Shown here piece by piece: positions 48,032 to 61,241 of a stretch of 64,000 bases of DNA. The first letter of the stretch is position 1, and each line of letters opens with the position of its first letter. A program made the position numbers and the translations under genes. The notes under the pieces are model-generated. The model saw only the letters and a list, made by a program, of their open reading frames with translations. It was not told the DNA's origin and did no database searches. Source of the DNA: Cardiocondyla obscurior (taxonomy: Eukaryota > Arthropoda > Insecta > Hymenoptera > Formicidae); contig NC_091864.1 in the NCBI RefSeq assembly GCF_019399895.1, positions 8,286,001 to 8,350,000 on the forward strand, read 5' to 3'.

Positions 48032-51000
48032 ATCAGGAATGGCATCCGATTATTCGAGTATGCAAAATAACCGGAATCCGAGTTATTGTTATTGGGTGGG
48101 CATGTAACGGCGCGTTCCTTTCCCTCTCGGTTTGCTGCGAACACGCGACTCGGATAGCGCACCTCGCATTGTCTTGCGTTAAAAGGCCTCGCGGATTTAA
48201 AATTCGCACTCGGTAGGAAAGTCCACTCTTTCCTCTCGTTTCTCATCCGCATCTGCACGAGACAACTGATTAAGTCTTTCGATTCGTTGAAAGGGTTATC
48301 AGATTCGGCAAACGATCCATCGTCGCGATATATTATTTTATTTTTTAACTTGATTAATATATTGGAATATACTGATAATAGTATTACGTCTCAAGACACA
48401 GCTCGGTAATAGAAATGCAAAGACTGCGGAGTGAATTTTTAAATTTAACTCGATATTCGTACAGTTGAAAAATTAACTGAGCAGCCCGCGCTACGAAATA
48501 ATATAAATTTCCCGCTCAACTGAGGCGTTAAACCAGTTTTCACGCCTGAAACGAGCTTTAATTAAAGAGCGCCCGCCGTAAATGCAGCTACATCATATTT
48601 TTTTGAATGCGCCTTTGGGTATCACGTATTACGTAACTTGCAATCCAGTTTATTTCGTTCGCGAGAACCAAACTGCCGTCCCCCGGTCCGCTTCTCTATT
48701 TTCACGATCTCTCGCACGAGAAAACGGGAACAGCGGTCCGTCGAGAGGGCTTATCGCGCGAGAGGGCGAATCTAGCCGCCGCCGCGCGGCTCTTAGGGTT
48801 CTCGAAAAACGATGAGCTGTCGAAAAAGCGTGACCGGTTCGTTACGCGGATTATTACGCCGCTGCATCTCTTCCACTCGAACGCGCCAAGGCTCCTCGGG
48901 TCTCGCTTTATTGTCGGCAACCACGGTCTTTTCACTCGGCGCGCTTTGCCGAGGCGCGCGCGTTGTCTTTTTCTTTTTTTTTTTTCTTTTTTTAATTTTT
49001 ACGTCATGCATCAACGTCAGATACTCGGCCATCCGCCTCAGCTGCCGCTTGACTCCGCTGTTGCGTGGCTTCTTCTGCCGCGCGGGGGCCCCGTTCGCCT
49101 ACTCGCGCGTTTCTCTTCACGCCGGACTGACCGGCCGGTCTGCCCGCATGCCATCCTAATAACGGGACTTCGCCAAGGGCTAACGACATGATTCTGGATT
49201 CATTGCCGCGGACGGTATTGCGGACCGATTCGCACCGGCGTTCACCGGAGGAGCGCGGGTTTCGGACATTGTTATCCGAACGCGTACGGTAAAAGATTTC
49301 CTACGCGCGCTTCGACGTACCATTTAAATATCGTGCCACTCGTCCTCCGTTTGTCTTTCCCCACGATTTATTTATCCTACGATCCACCGGGCTCTCGCGA
49401 AAAGGTTATACCCCGGCTCCGCAAAGTCTTCATTATTTAACGAAGAGCAAGGAACTTTGAATCGCTACTAACGAGACGTACGAGAAAGCCGAGGAAACTT
49501 AATTATATTAACAGACGGGAATAATCAAAGGCATGAGACATATGTAGGAATTATTTAATTAATGGGTACGGTACGAGCCGGTACGCCGGCTGTAATTAGC
49601 CCTGCGTCTAATCGGGACAGCCTATCCCGAAGTTCTCAAGTATTTACGTTATTATTCACAAATTTAGTAAAGTAAAAATTTATCGGGTAAATTTACAAGC
49701 AATTTTATAAGTTTAAAACAACGTAAAATATTATGTTTCGTAGCGCCGCGAATCGTAATTTTATACGCTATCATTATCAGAATGACGTTTCGTCATTGAC
49801 GACTTATGGAATTACATTAAAAATGTAATAGAGAAACTAACGAGAGGAATAAGTTTTTACCTTTGTTCTCTTTCAACGTTTCAGAAGCAATATCGCGATA
49901 TTCAGTATCCGAAAAAACGGAATAATTCCCATATAATATGCGTTTTTATTCGCAAAATTAAAGATACGCGCGTCGTGGAAATAGAAAAAAAAAAAAAAAA
50001 AGAAAAAGAAAAAAGTAAAAAGTCGCCTATTGAATCGAAACAAACTGCAAGTGCTTGTTCCAAAAACGACGCACACTCCCTCGTGGTCCGAAACAACAAA
50101 AACACATCAAGGGAGCTCTAACGTATGCTGCGGTAAATCCGTCGCGTATATTTTTCGCGAATGTCACAATTTCGGACGGGAAAAAGCCGAGCATCCGTGC
50201 ACGCAAGTGTGCCGACTGTTTCCAATTCAGACCGGCGGATGAATTTGTTTTTCGCGTACGAGTTTACCGATAAGACGTCCGCCGTAAATGCGCTTCGCCG
50301 ACGCGAACTAATTAAGCTCTCGTTTAGCCGCAAACACGGCCGGCGTTTTAAGCGATTACTCGCCCGAGCTCTGACGTCTCGCGTCGCGGAATTTCTCGTA
50401 TTATTATCGAGTCCTTCGGTTTCTCGCGAGCACTCGTGAACGCGCGCGGCTGGAAACCCGCCGCCGGGTCGCCCCGCCGCAAATGCGACAAACTGCGAGG
50501 TGGAGTCTCGCGGACGTTCGCGACCGCCGCATCTGGCATTTCGATAATATTGAACGAGAATTGGGTTTACGGATTGTCGTAATGTGTTTATAATATGCGC
50601 GCCTCGGGGAAAGCAGGCCGATCGAGCGATATTTAACCGCTGTTGCGTTACAGAACAGGATAAATGGGGGATACGCGGTGGCCGTGTTAATGATCTATTA
50701 CGATAAACCGCTTATTACGGCTCTGCGAAATGGGAATCGATATCCTTCTTTGTCGGGGAATGCAAACTCGCCCGTTCCTAAATGCGCTGGCCTCGCGTTT
50801 CCCGCAGAAATCGACGAGGTGGAAGGAAGAGATCTTTTGAGTAGATACGCCCGCGATATCGGTGTGTGTTTCGCGTATCGATATATTGATACGATCGCGA
50901 ATGTGAACGCTACGTCGCCAGCGGTACATTATAACAAAGAAGCGCGTTATATAAAAAGCTAGGAAATACGTTTTCTCTTACTTTTTCGATATCAATCGAG

Positions 51001-51442
51001 GCGAACTCACCGGCGAAGTGATTTTTATCAAGCAAACTTATAAAAATTTGTATCCCACTTTCAAAAAGCGATACGTTGCAACGGTAAAACGTATCGAAGG
51101 CTGAAGGTAACGAGATCTTCTACTCTCAGGAGCGACAATTGCTTCCGCTCGGACAACCAAAAGGGAGCTTGACGATCGTTGCTGAGAAAACATCAACTGT
51201 TATCGTTGCACCGCCCGCTATTATTATTCCCCTGATATCAACGCGCGAATGAAAAGGCGTGCATAACGAGAGTGCTTTCCTACTGTTCGCCGAAACGATG
51301 AATATCAAGTAATTGCGCAGCGAAATTTTTATTTGCAGGTTTTAATCAAAGTATTTATTTCTATTTTACCGCGAATTTCCCGACGCGAAAAATATAAAGC
51401 GTCTCGATAACGAGATTATGCATATATAATTTATATATTCAA

Positions 51443-51447
<5 letters not shown>

Positions 51448-51481
<34 letters not shown>
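51448..51481. repeat. (TA)17 microsatellite
   Basis: A perfect 34-nt TA array, with further TA-rich sequence on both sides (51421-51545). Confidence 0.97.
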
Positions 51482-51486
<5 letters not shown>

Positions 51487-53238
51487 TAATATATAATTTA
51501 ATAATCGCGACAGTATTCCAGAAATATAAATATATATATATATTTTTTTTTGTTTCGCAAGTTAAAATTTTACCGACACGATTTACAATAATTAATAACT
51601 GAAGCACTTTCTGTGAAGCAGGTTGTTAAAAATTCACTAACTTGATATTATCTGCGAAAGAATGCTGAGTACAGTTTATTTTAGCATCGACTTTGCAAAC
51701 ACGACTAATTAGAAGTTATAAATAAGCCGCTTAGAAGTAAATAGCATTATAAAATATTTTCAAACAATGTTTAAAGTTCGCAGACATTCCATCAACGTTA
51801 TTCTTATGGGGAAAAAAAAATTAAATAACTTGCCCCTTCGCTCGTACTTGATATCCACCTGATTTTAACACGTTAAGATTCAGGATTCAGAAAGAATTCG
51901 ATCGATCCAAGCTGATCGAGCGATCTCTCGACTGAATCCTCAACGTATTTAAAATATTAATTTAAATTGATAGAAAAAAAAATTGAGACGGAAGATCAAT
52001 CTCTTATCTTATCTCGTATTATATTTATTTTTCTTTATTCGCGAGGCTCAATATATTTTCGGCATCTCTCGTATACCACTTTTCGAACAGTTGCGCTGCT
52101 CCGTTCGCGTCTTGTTCGGCAATTGACACCGTCAGAATGACGTTATCGACATGCGAGCTCGTGTCACATCCGCGCGAGGATAGACAAACCCTGTGAATAA
52201 TTCAACCAGCTCCGAGAAGGGATTTCGTCGCGGTTTCGGATTTCGTCCGCAGAACCTTGCGCGCAGATCTCGAAGCGAGTACCATTCAGAAATTATATTA
52301 CATAACATAACATCGTGCGCATAACTCTCCGATCGTTGACTTTTTAATGCGATTTACATTAATTTTTTTAATAAACAAGAATTTTTAATATGTTAAACAA
52401 ACATTGGAAAATATCAAAATTAATTTTCTATATTTTTTTCTTTTTTTTTAACCATTAAAAACTAGACGCTAACGGTAAAATTAAAGTTTCCGTTATTCGA
52501 AGGATATCCATCGACGCCAATCGTTTCCGAACATTTTCTTAACATTTGCGGATTTTAGGAAAAAGAGGGAACGGCTCTGCGGCAGAGCGTCAAATTGGCT
52601 TACGATAAATAGACGCGCGTGCAATTAGACTAACCGCCGTCTGTCATTTCAATCGGGTGCGCACCCTTCGACGACGTGCCGTCATTCACCGGGTGAAGTC
52701 AGAGATAGGTCGGGACACGTGCGGCTTCATTATTTCCCCGCGCGCAGGGATCAAACGGGGCGAGAATCAAGCGAAGGAGGACTCGGACGCACAATAACCC
52801 CGCCGTCTGATTGTCCCGTGATGCAGCCGACGGGAATGACTCACAAAGTCCCCGATCGCGCTCCTGATCCGATTATTTATCGTTGTCAAAAAACCCGGGG
52901 ACCCGCAGAAGACCACCTCTGCCCCGGAAACCCGGGACCGTTCCTCACCGCGCGCGGAAACGTTAATCTCATTACGACTCGTCGCTCTATTGGGACCCGG
53001 CAGTTTGTGTTTTGACATTTTAAGAATGGTATATGGCGTTATAATAAGCCCCCGACGATATAAATCCCCCTCTCGCGAGAGCACCGAGTGCGAATTGCTC
53101 TATCTAAATCTGGGTTTACTCGAAAGGTTTAATTCTTTAACGAAATTTAATTTATAAATACAACAGTAACTAACATTAATATCAGTAAAATATTTTTTTT
53201 TTCTCATTGTGCGGTTCGTGAAAATGTTAATATTTCAG

Positions 53239-53300
53239 GATTATCGACCGCTGTATTTTCCCGACAACGAGTCGTGCATTCGCCAAGAAAATTTCGCTCA
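53239..53300 (+). CDS. candidate internal exon (weak)
   Basis: The acceptor is GTTAATATTTCAG ending at 53238, with a TTAAT branch-like motif just upstream and a weak pyrimidine tract. The donor is CGCTCA|GTATAT. The frame in between reads DYRPLYFPDNESCIRQENFA plus two bases, a peptide with realistic composition. The segment lies between AT-rich sequence and a long T-rich tract. Its phase (0 at the start) does not directly fit the phase-2 end of 36718-36761. Support is only splice motifs and peptide quality, so it could be chance. Confidence 0.25.
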
Positions 53301-54535
53301 GTATATTTTCATACGCCTATTTCTTTTTTTTTTCTTCTTCTTTTTTTTTATTTCTTTACGTAATGCGCCAAATCGCGGCACGTATCGCAACTCGCGCAAA
53401 TGGGGCACCGCAGAGAAAAACTTTGCGGAGTCTACATGCTGCAAGCGGGGACGGCGAGGTCAGAAAGAGAGAAAGAGAGAGAGCGAGGGGGAGGGCAATC
53501 GGGGAGAACAGCGGAGAGCGCAGAAATGCGCAAGGGAACGATAAAAAGCGTGGGGTACGAAAGGGATGGGAGGCTAAGACGAGGCAAGCCGCCGTGCAAA
53601 AAGCTCAGAAAACGATTCGTCTCTCGGCGAGATGGGATCGCGACGTGACTTCAAATCGCAGGCGCGAGCGAACTTCCGAGGCCGCCGGGGCGCTCCGGAG
53701 CGGCGGGATTGCGTAAATTTCAGGTGAAGTTCGGTCGGCTCCCGGGGCTTTTCCGACGGTAGCACGAAAATCCGTGTGGCCTCTCACCACCAATCGACGG
53801 CGGGCCTGACGGGTGGTACCGACGAAGTCACGCGGATAACTGAAATACGCCGACTGCATAGCGAATGAAACTCGGACGGGTCGGGAAGCCCGAGAGGAAG
53901 TTCGCCGCGGTACGCCGCGCTATGGAATGAGAAAACTTTCTAAGCTGGTTTAGACTCAAAAGACATTTGTTCGGACCGTAATGCGAATCGCCGGCGTGCT
54001 TTGCTACTTGACTCGGGCTTCCAAATCCTTTTTCCCCCAAAATTAATGCGACTCTCTTGAAGATATTTCGATTTAATGAAGCGAGAACACATCCTTTGTC
54101 AAACTGCTCGCACGAACTTTCATCGCAAATAAATTAGGAACCGCGCTAACTAATACGCGCCGTTGACGTCGGCGTTTAATAATTGTCGACGCGAAATTAG
54201 TCACAGCCGACGGTTAATTAAAATCGTCAAAAAATTATCGAGCGCTGTTACGAGCGCTGTTACGAAAAGATCGAGATATAAAAAAAAAAAAAAAAACGAG
54301 TTTCGGAAAAATTTAAAATCGTATACGCATTCGTGCGTTTTATTTTTTTTTAATTTTTTTTTCCACGAAGTTTCAATACCGTTATAACTTGCCAAATATT
54401 TCACGGATTACTAGACACTCATGCCGTGATCGATTGTTATCGTCGTGACGTGAAATATTCCATTTTTTTTCTTTTTTTTTACGCCGTGCAAAAGTAGACG
54501 GCATAAATTTCATTTTCCGCGACCGGGCGCGCGAG
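53301..54535. other. non-coding, no gene seen
   Basis: A T-rich tract (53322-53350), purine-rich sequence (53455-53540), a CpG-rich part to about 53950, the 12-bp duplication, and A/T homopolymers at 54280-54365. Confidence 0.6.
54240..54263. repeat. 12-bp perfect tandem duplication
   Basis: GAGCGCTGTTAC occurs twice in a row. Confidence 0.9.
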
Positions 54536-54725
54536 AATAAGAAAAGTAATTAATGTAGGTAAGAGAGCAGTTATCAACGTTAATAGGCTATGCAGGTGAA
54601 ATTATGGCCATCTGTACGCATTGAGAAGAGAAAAGTATAGGCGAGAGTGAAACGGAAGAAGATGGTAACGCCGACAAAGGTAAAGAAGGTTTTAGCCTCT
54701 CGGAAGCATAAAGCCCTTCCACAAA
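54536..54725. repeat. diverged tandem unit A
   Basis: Contains TAAGAAAAGTAATTA, then TATGCAGGTGAAATTATGGC and GCATTGAGAAGAG. A purine-rich stretch follows, then TTTTAGCCTCTCGGAAGCAT and AAGCCCTTCC. The same ordered blocks recur in units B and C, 310-340 bp apart. No reading frame is shared. The order of conserved blocks argues for a duplicated non-coding module rather than a coding repeat. Confidence 0.6.
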
Positions 54726-54880
54726 CAGCCCAAGTTGCGTACGCGAACGAATTATTTCGCTTTCGCGTGTTCGGCGATAATTATCGTCCTCTGGAAAATA
54801 TTTCACTTATCACGTAGCACCAGCGAAGCTAGTTAACATAAATTTCATCTCTTATTCAAATTCAGCGAACGAAAGAAATT

Positions 54881-55022
54881 AAGAAAAGTAGTCATTAGCT
54901 TTAATAAGCGTTACACGGCGAAATTATGATTAACCATTTGCATTAAAAGAGGATAATATAAAGGGTGGAGGAGGGAATCTGACGAGAGTAGAAAGCTTAG
55001 CCTCGTAGATATTAGGGGCTCT
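54881..55022. repeat. diverged tandem unit B
   Basis: The most diverged copy: AAGAAAAGTAGTCATTAGCT, TTAATAAGCGTTACACGGCG, AAATTATGATTAACCATTTG, CATTAAAAGAGG, a purine-rich stretch, then GCTTAGCCTCGTAGATATTA and GGGGCTCTCC. Block order and spacing match units A and C. Confidence 0.5.
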
Positions 55023-55187
55023 CCTCAATTTAACTCATTAAGTATCTTACGGAGTATTTTATATTCGAGTGGTCGATTAAGCGTTACCGTTTGTCGCGAG
55101 ATATTTCGTGCCACTTGTCGGCCGCAAGTTTCGCCGATTCACGATCATGCCCCCGCGCCCGCACGAGGAAGAAGTTTTAATAACGCG

Positions 55188-55352
55188 GATAAGAAAGGTA
55201 ATCATCAAGGATAATGGGCGATGCAGGTGAAATTACGGTCATCCGCATTGAGAAAGGTAGGCATGCACGAGGATAGAAGAGACGGCGAGAAGGGAGCGAC
55301 CGATTGGGGGATGGGAGGGGTTAGCCTTGAAGGCACAAAGCCTTCCCCCCCG
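55188..55352. repeat. diverged tandem unit C
   Basis: AAGAAAGGTAATCATCAAGG, GGGCGATGCAGGTGAAATTA, CGGTCATCCGCATTGAGAAA, a purine-rich stretch, then GGTTAGCCTTGAAGGCACAA and AGCCTTCCCC. GATGCAGGTGAAATTA differs from unit A's TATGCAGGTGAAATTA only at its first base. Confidence 0.6.
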
Positions 55353-55594
55353 TTGTCCTAACGAGCCCGCCAGCCGGTATCGTATTTCACGGGCTGGTGC
55401 ATGCATAGTAAAGCTTATTAATTCCATTTAACGGGCTTAAGTCCGGCTTTCCCTTTCCCCTCGCGCAGTTTTGCACGGCGAAGTAGATCGGGAATACGAG
55501 TAGGTATACGAACGAAGGAGGGCCGAATCGACCGATGTTGCGATCGACCTACCCATGGCGAGCGTGAGAAACGAGTCGAGGGGAATACTCTCGA

Positions 55595-55612
55595 GGGGGG
55601 GGGGAGGGGGAG
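55595..55612 (+). other. G-rich tract
   Basis: G10-A-G5-AGG, preceded by GGGG at 55579-55583. G4-prone on +; lies just after the three tandem units. Confidence 0.5.
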
Positions 55613-56084
55613 GCAGCGAGAACGGAGAAAAAGAAGAAGAGATGAAGAACGGAGGACAAGAGGGAAAAGGTGGAGGGACGGACTGATGAAGGAGGGGGAA
55701 CGATGGCAATGCGTATACGCGCGCAAAACCTGATATCATCGTCGTCGTCGTCTACTTCGCCCACCTCGGTGCCGACGTCCCCATTTACAGTACGCGAAGA
55801 AATGCGCGCGTCCGCGGCGGTAACTTGGACTTCGATATAGAGCTCTTCCGCGGACGTCTCGTTTTCTTTTCTTTTTTTTTTTCTTTTTTCTTTCTCTCTC
55901 GTCGACTTCTCGTCCCTCCTACGATTGCGAATACGCAGTTATATTGAAATAGTATCTGACATTAGCACCTTATCTTTCTTTCCCAGCCGACTGGTGAAAT
56001 ATAGACGGTGCGTCGCGAGAAAGCAGAGAAAACGAGACGGAGAATGAAGAAAGGAGAAAACGGTGGCAGACAGTGGTACAAGAG

Positions 56085-56105
56085 AAAGAGAGAAAGAGAG
56101 AGAGG
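56085..56105. repeat. (GA)n tract
   Basis: A short imperfect GA microsatellite within a purine-rich stretch (56020-56140). Confidence 0.85.
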
Positions 56106-59100
56106 TAGAGAAAAGAAAACGGGAGGACCAGAGGAACGAGAGACGGTTTGCATTAAGGCGAGATCGTAAGCGAGATTCCTTAGGCCTCGTGATTTATTTG
56201 AAACGAAGTCGAGCACCGTGTGCAACGACCGGAGGGACCGAAGGCGCATCGTGTTCCCTGACGAAACCGAACGTGAGAAGGAATCGCGGTGGCGATGGCG
56301 ACAACGACAGCGATGACGAAAACGATTTATCCTTAGGAGGATCGAAAACTAAAAACACGCGAAAAATTATCGGGATACCCGGCGACGCGACAGGGTGAAC
56401 CATCGTTTTCGTAAAATATACCACGTGCACATATCGACGTCGGTTTTCGGATAAATCAAGTGAAATAAATTGACAAATAAACTGCCCATCCGGTAATAAG
56501 ATAAGAAAACCTAACGATAAGTCTGACGAATCTTCGACTCGATATCGCTATGTGATACGTATATTTATTCGCACTTCGTATTAATCGGATTGCAGCATTA
56601 ATTATTCTTGAAAAACTAACAGAATACAATTTTAATTAAAAGCCGGCGTTTATTTTAACACGTTATTAAAGCATAACGTAATAAAATTATAAAAATATAA
56701 CGAGAATTTTATATTTATTAATTATATTATAAAAATTATTAATTGCGTTAACTTATATTTTATTTTAAACGTACCGGTGTATTTCATTAAAATATACAAT
56801 TAAATTATACCCGCAAGTAAATACCAGTTCTCTGTTACGCACACCCAAAAGAAGTAATGTGAAACAATTATCATAGGGTCAATACATACATTATAGCTTG
56901 GAGCAAGTTGCAATTGACCAATTTAAGACTGTCCCAAAAGTCAAGGGACCTCATAAAATTTTAATTGACATTCACGTTAGATGGAATATTAATATCAATT
57001 ATCAAAAAGCTTCGAGTTACAATTGTGGATCGTATTAAGAAAAATTGATAGCCCACATTTTAAAGTGCTTTACCGCGGCTAATTATCTTTCCTAACTGAT
57101 TTTCAACTGGCAGCTACCACTAGACGGCAGCTTTCCGAACTTTTTCCCCGCCTCCTCACCTCGTACGAAAGGGTTAAAGAAATATAACGGGACGCCGCAT
57201 CGGCCGTAATACGGGCCACGGTACACGATACTGTACTCAAAGTTTGCGCCACTACGCGTCACGGGATCCGCTCTTTCTCACGCGCGGTCTCCGGTTCTGT
57301 GCGGATCGGAGGCGAAACGAAAGGGAGCCGCGACGAGGGTAACAGAGACGGAAAGAGAAGCGAGAACGCCCGCATCGAAACGACCGGCCAGTTCTACGCG
57401 CCGGATTACAAAGGAGTATCTGGGCCAATTAAAGAGCCGCTTAGGGGATAACGCGGGACGTGCGCAACTTGCCCGGGCCACGTGTATCGAGAGGCGAGGG
57501 AGGAGAGAAAGATGAGTTTTGCAGGTGGAATTCGGCGCGCCCAGATACCACGGGACGTTGCCCGCCGATGGCACGACGGCGGACGGGCCCCGTGGATTCC
57601 ATCGCAGATTGGCTGCGGGTATCCCGAAGGCAATTAAAACGTCGAAAGAAACAATATTGCGCCTTAGACGTTCCCGCACGAGGCATTCCAGCGAGGCGAT
57701 CTCGGGGAAGGACCCGGGGAAGCACGAGACATCGCGGCGGATCGATCCGTCTTCGGACCGCGTGAAAGTATGCCCCTCGGTCCACGTTGCGAGATAACGA
57801 AAAAATTCGCCGCATAGCTTTGTCCCCGCGCGCATAACCGCCGCGAAAATTAATGCAGCGACCACTAAACGGCGTAGGGCCTGCATTTGTCTAGCTTCGA
57901 ATTACATAAAGAATCCGCAATTTAAAAATTCCACCGTAATCTCCGAGGCGGTGTCGCGTGTACAATCGTTCCCATATCACCGTTTCTCTCCCGCGTCTCA
58001 AATTTATACCGCCTTCTCCCTCCGATCGGTCCCGTTTATATTTCTCGCTCTCTATCGTTTCTCCTTTATCGTATTACAGTCCCTCCGTGTCGTCTTCTAT
58101 ATCTCCAAGCTTTCTACGCTCGCAATCCGCCCAACGTTTTCTTGCACGTTCTTCGTGCACATCGCTCCGACGGCGGACATTTCGCCAGGTCACCGAATTC
58201 CCGATGCGCATACCGTCATGCCTTGATATTCTTGGACGTACACATATAAACGTGTTAAACGATATATCGCGAGCGTCTTGAACCAGCAGGAGCCAGTAGA
58301 CAAATTCTCTCTTATTTTAGTCACATAACTCGAAAGAAAGAGGATAGCCTGGAGAAGCTAACTGTGTAGGATAAGGTTGATGAGGGCAGAAAGGCCGAGA
58401 GGACATTCTTTATCGAGATAGCTTGACCAGGTAAAAAAAAAAAAAAATGACACAAGTCTGACTATATGAAACCCTCCAAAAACACCCAGGAGAGAAAAAA
58501 ATGGAGAGCAATTACGAAAAATTGCTCGTGAAATCGGGAAACTTCAGACGTGAAGTAGCGACCAAGAAAAAAAAAGAAAAAGAAATTGAAAAGTTCTTTT
58601 TTTTTTCTTAATTATATAGTGTTGTTTAAAGTTTGTGTAAGGAAATGTAGCGCGAACATTTTGTCGTAACGTTAAAAAATTCAGGCTGCAAAATTCAGAC
58701 TGCAAATGCATTGTGCTTGCGCATTTTCGGAGCTTATTCGCGAGGAGAACAGTAGCGAGAAATGCGAGAGAGCACATTAGTTTATAACACGGCGCAACGA
58801 TTTGCAGCCTTTCGCGAACGAAATTCTTTCCCTCGAAGGCGGCAAACTACGTACGGCGCGGAGGGTAGAACTCGGGTGCGGTTGTAAATGTCGGAAAGAA
58901 TTGTCAGAAGCGAGAAAATTTTTAGTCGCGAAATGCCGCTTGCATCTAACGACGTATTTGCGAATCAACCCGCGAGTTTCATATGCGAACTGACCTGTTT
59001 CCCCTCGGCTGAAAACTTCGCCGAGTGTTGCGAAGGTTCGTTTTGAAACGGTGTTCTGTTCGCCGTCATTTGAATAAAGACCACGGCCTTAATTTTGAAT

Positions 59101-59314
59101 TGCAGCCGAACGAGAGACGTCGCGGGCGAGAGGCCACAAAAGAAGCCTCCGACGTGTGGCGCGGATTTTCGCATGCGCCTTGCTTCGGGGGGGCTTCGTA
59201 CGGGGCTCGCACGAGCCGCGCCGCGTAATATATAATTAAAATTCGCGGATCATACTTATTAAAATTAATGCCGGCGCATTACAATAAAGTATGCAATCTC
59301 GTTTACGCTCGCTG

Positions 59315-59334
59315 TGTTACTTCACGTTACTTCA
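59315..59334. repeat. 10-bp tandem duplication
   Basis: GTTACTTCAC is repeated twice in tandem. Confidence 0.85.
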
Positions 59335-61241
59335 CGACTCGCGCGTACCGTATAATTTTTCCGTGCCGTTTCTTTTTACTCGCGGCCGAGTCGTCGATGC
59401 AGAGGAGGATTGCGTGCCGCGAGGATAGTTAGAGGGTTACGAGGGCTTTGCTTCGCCGGAGGAGGCGAAAGAGGGGTGGAAGAACGCGGCAAAGACACGT
59501 GTATGCAAGGAGCTGCGAGCAAGTAGGCGACGACCGCCTCTCGTAAGGAGAGGTTCGTCCCGCCCCCTTCCTCGACCTACCCGCGGAGACCAGACCGGAT
59601 CACGCACTAATTAAATCATACTTGGAGGCACCGCGCGCTGCCAGACTACACGTGCAGCATGTGCTTTCGCACGCTCTTTGATACATTCCAATCCGTCCCG
59701 TATTTTATCGGCGTACGAATTTGTAAACATGTCTCGCTGTGAGATAGAGGTAAGTTACGTTCCGCTGGAAATTGTTCGGCTGTCATTACCGCCGCGGTAA
59801 GCCAGGCAAGTTTATTGAACAGCCTTCGAAAGCCTAAAATTACCGTCGTCATCGACGAGAGGTGGTACGCGCCACGGTCAAACGAGTGGGAGGGGTATAC
59901 TTTATTCGCTGCGTTTACGCGTCCGTCGTTCTGACTTTTTTAATTAAAACGTCGCTGCAGGTAGCGGTTGAACGACCCGCGCACATCCGCTCTCATCCGC
60001 CACCCTGCCCTGGCCCGACCTTTTTTTATGTTTTTTTTTATTTTTCTTTTTTTTTCCCGAGCATTGCAGTTGACTAAAATCGAGTAACCCAAATTAATTA
60101 GTTTTAATAATTCATGAATCGCGTTTGACTCGCGCGCGCGAGGCAGTCCGCTTCGTTTCTACGAGTAAATAACGCGCGAACAGCGGTGCCGGGACATTTT
60201 TTTCTTGATTAAGCATTCATATCGCAAAGCGAGTGATGCTCACCTTTCACCGTGCCCTTTATTCTCTCTCCGTTTCTCTCTCTCGTTCGTTTTCTCTTTT
60301 TACGTATCTTCCGCACTCCTATTTTACACTATCTCACTCCAAAAATGCGTTTAACATCGGTACTCCTCCGGTGTAGAGTTTTAATGGGATCGCAGTCGCG
60401 GATGACCTCGCCGGGCAAGATAACATGGGAAAAACTAATCCCTTGAAAATCCTACTGCCGTGTAGTGCGAGAATTACGTGGTCAACGAAGCGTGCCAAAC
60501 GCAGTCCACGCGTATTTCCATTCAACGACAGAGCGCGCCAGTTCCAATTACGGGTGCAATTGCACGCGACGATTCACGCCAAAGGGATTTCGCCCGGCTT
60601 ACGCTAAATCGTCAATACAATCAAGATGTATTCGTTCCCGGACACTTCTCAAGAACTTTTGAGACACGCATCGATACGACGTTCCTTTCGATATTCCGTG
60701 TTCGCGACCTGGGCGCCAGACAAGAGCGACGGGCTTTGAAAACGATACGCCTCGATATGCATTCACCTCAGAGAAAAATCTATCGTAAGGTTACGTATAA
60801 AACGAACGAGCAAACCATCCGAATTCGTACGTAAAATCTCAAAGAGAAGCGGATCATTTATTTCGTTCGCGAATCGACCGGAATAATATGTCAAGTAATT
60901 TCTCGATAACGTTTCATAAAATTAAAAGGTCCGTAAATTTTTACGAGCGTCAAAAAACGATATTAAATACTAGTGTGATAAAAAAATATATTCGTGAAAA
61001 AAAAATAAAAAAAAAAATAAAATAAAATAACGAATTTTGATACTCTCGAAAATGTATCGAGCACTGGCTGTGTGACTGTGTCAGTGTGTCCCGTAAAGTC
61101 CGTCGCCGGTAGACAAAAGGATGAACAACTGCCGCAAGTTTCGGGAAGTAATTCCCGGCTATGATGTAGTCATAATGCGAGTGGTAGTCTTTGATGAGGC
61201 AGCCGGCTGCATACCTGTAGCATCTGTCCGGTATACCGAAG

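Larger units (their letters stand above)
40300..53230. other. non-coding, no firm gene
   Basis: Microsatellites, G-tracts and the 13-bp triplet described separately. The + frame 50591-50962 (124 codons, preceded by TTGCGTTACAG at 50643-50653) has realistic composition but no donor or recognised family. The AT-rich part at 51320-52080 holds nothing further. Confidence 0.5.
55353..61241. other. non-coding, no firm gene
   Basis: CpG-dense stretches at 55440-55830 and 57180-57880, and AT-rich, CpG-poor DNA at 56560-57060. The 202-codon minus frame 57278-57886 starts with a signal-peptide-like run but overlaps long frames on the other strand and is not called. A strong donor-like GAG|GTAAGT sits at 59750. 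Confidence 0.55.

Noticed and set aside
57278..57886. 202-codon minus-strand frame with a signal-peptide-like N-terminus
   Set aside because: The CpG-rich DNA has long frames on both strands here. The hydrophobic start is short and ends in charged residues, and no family or splice support is seen.
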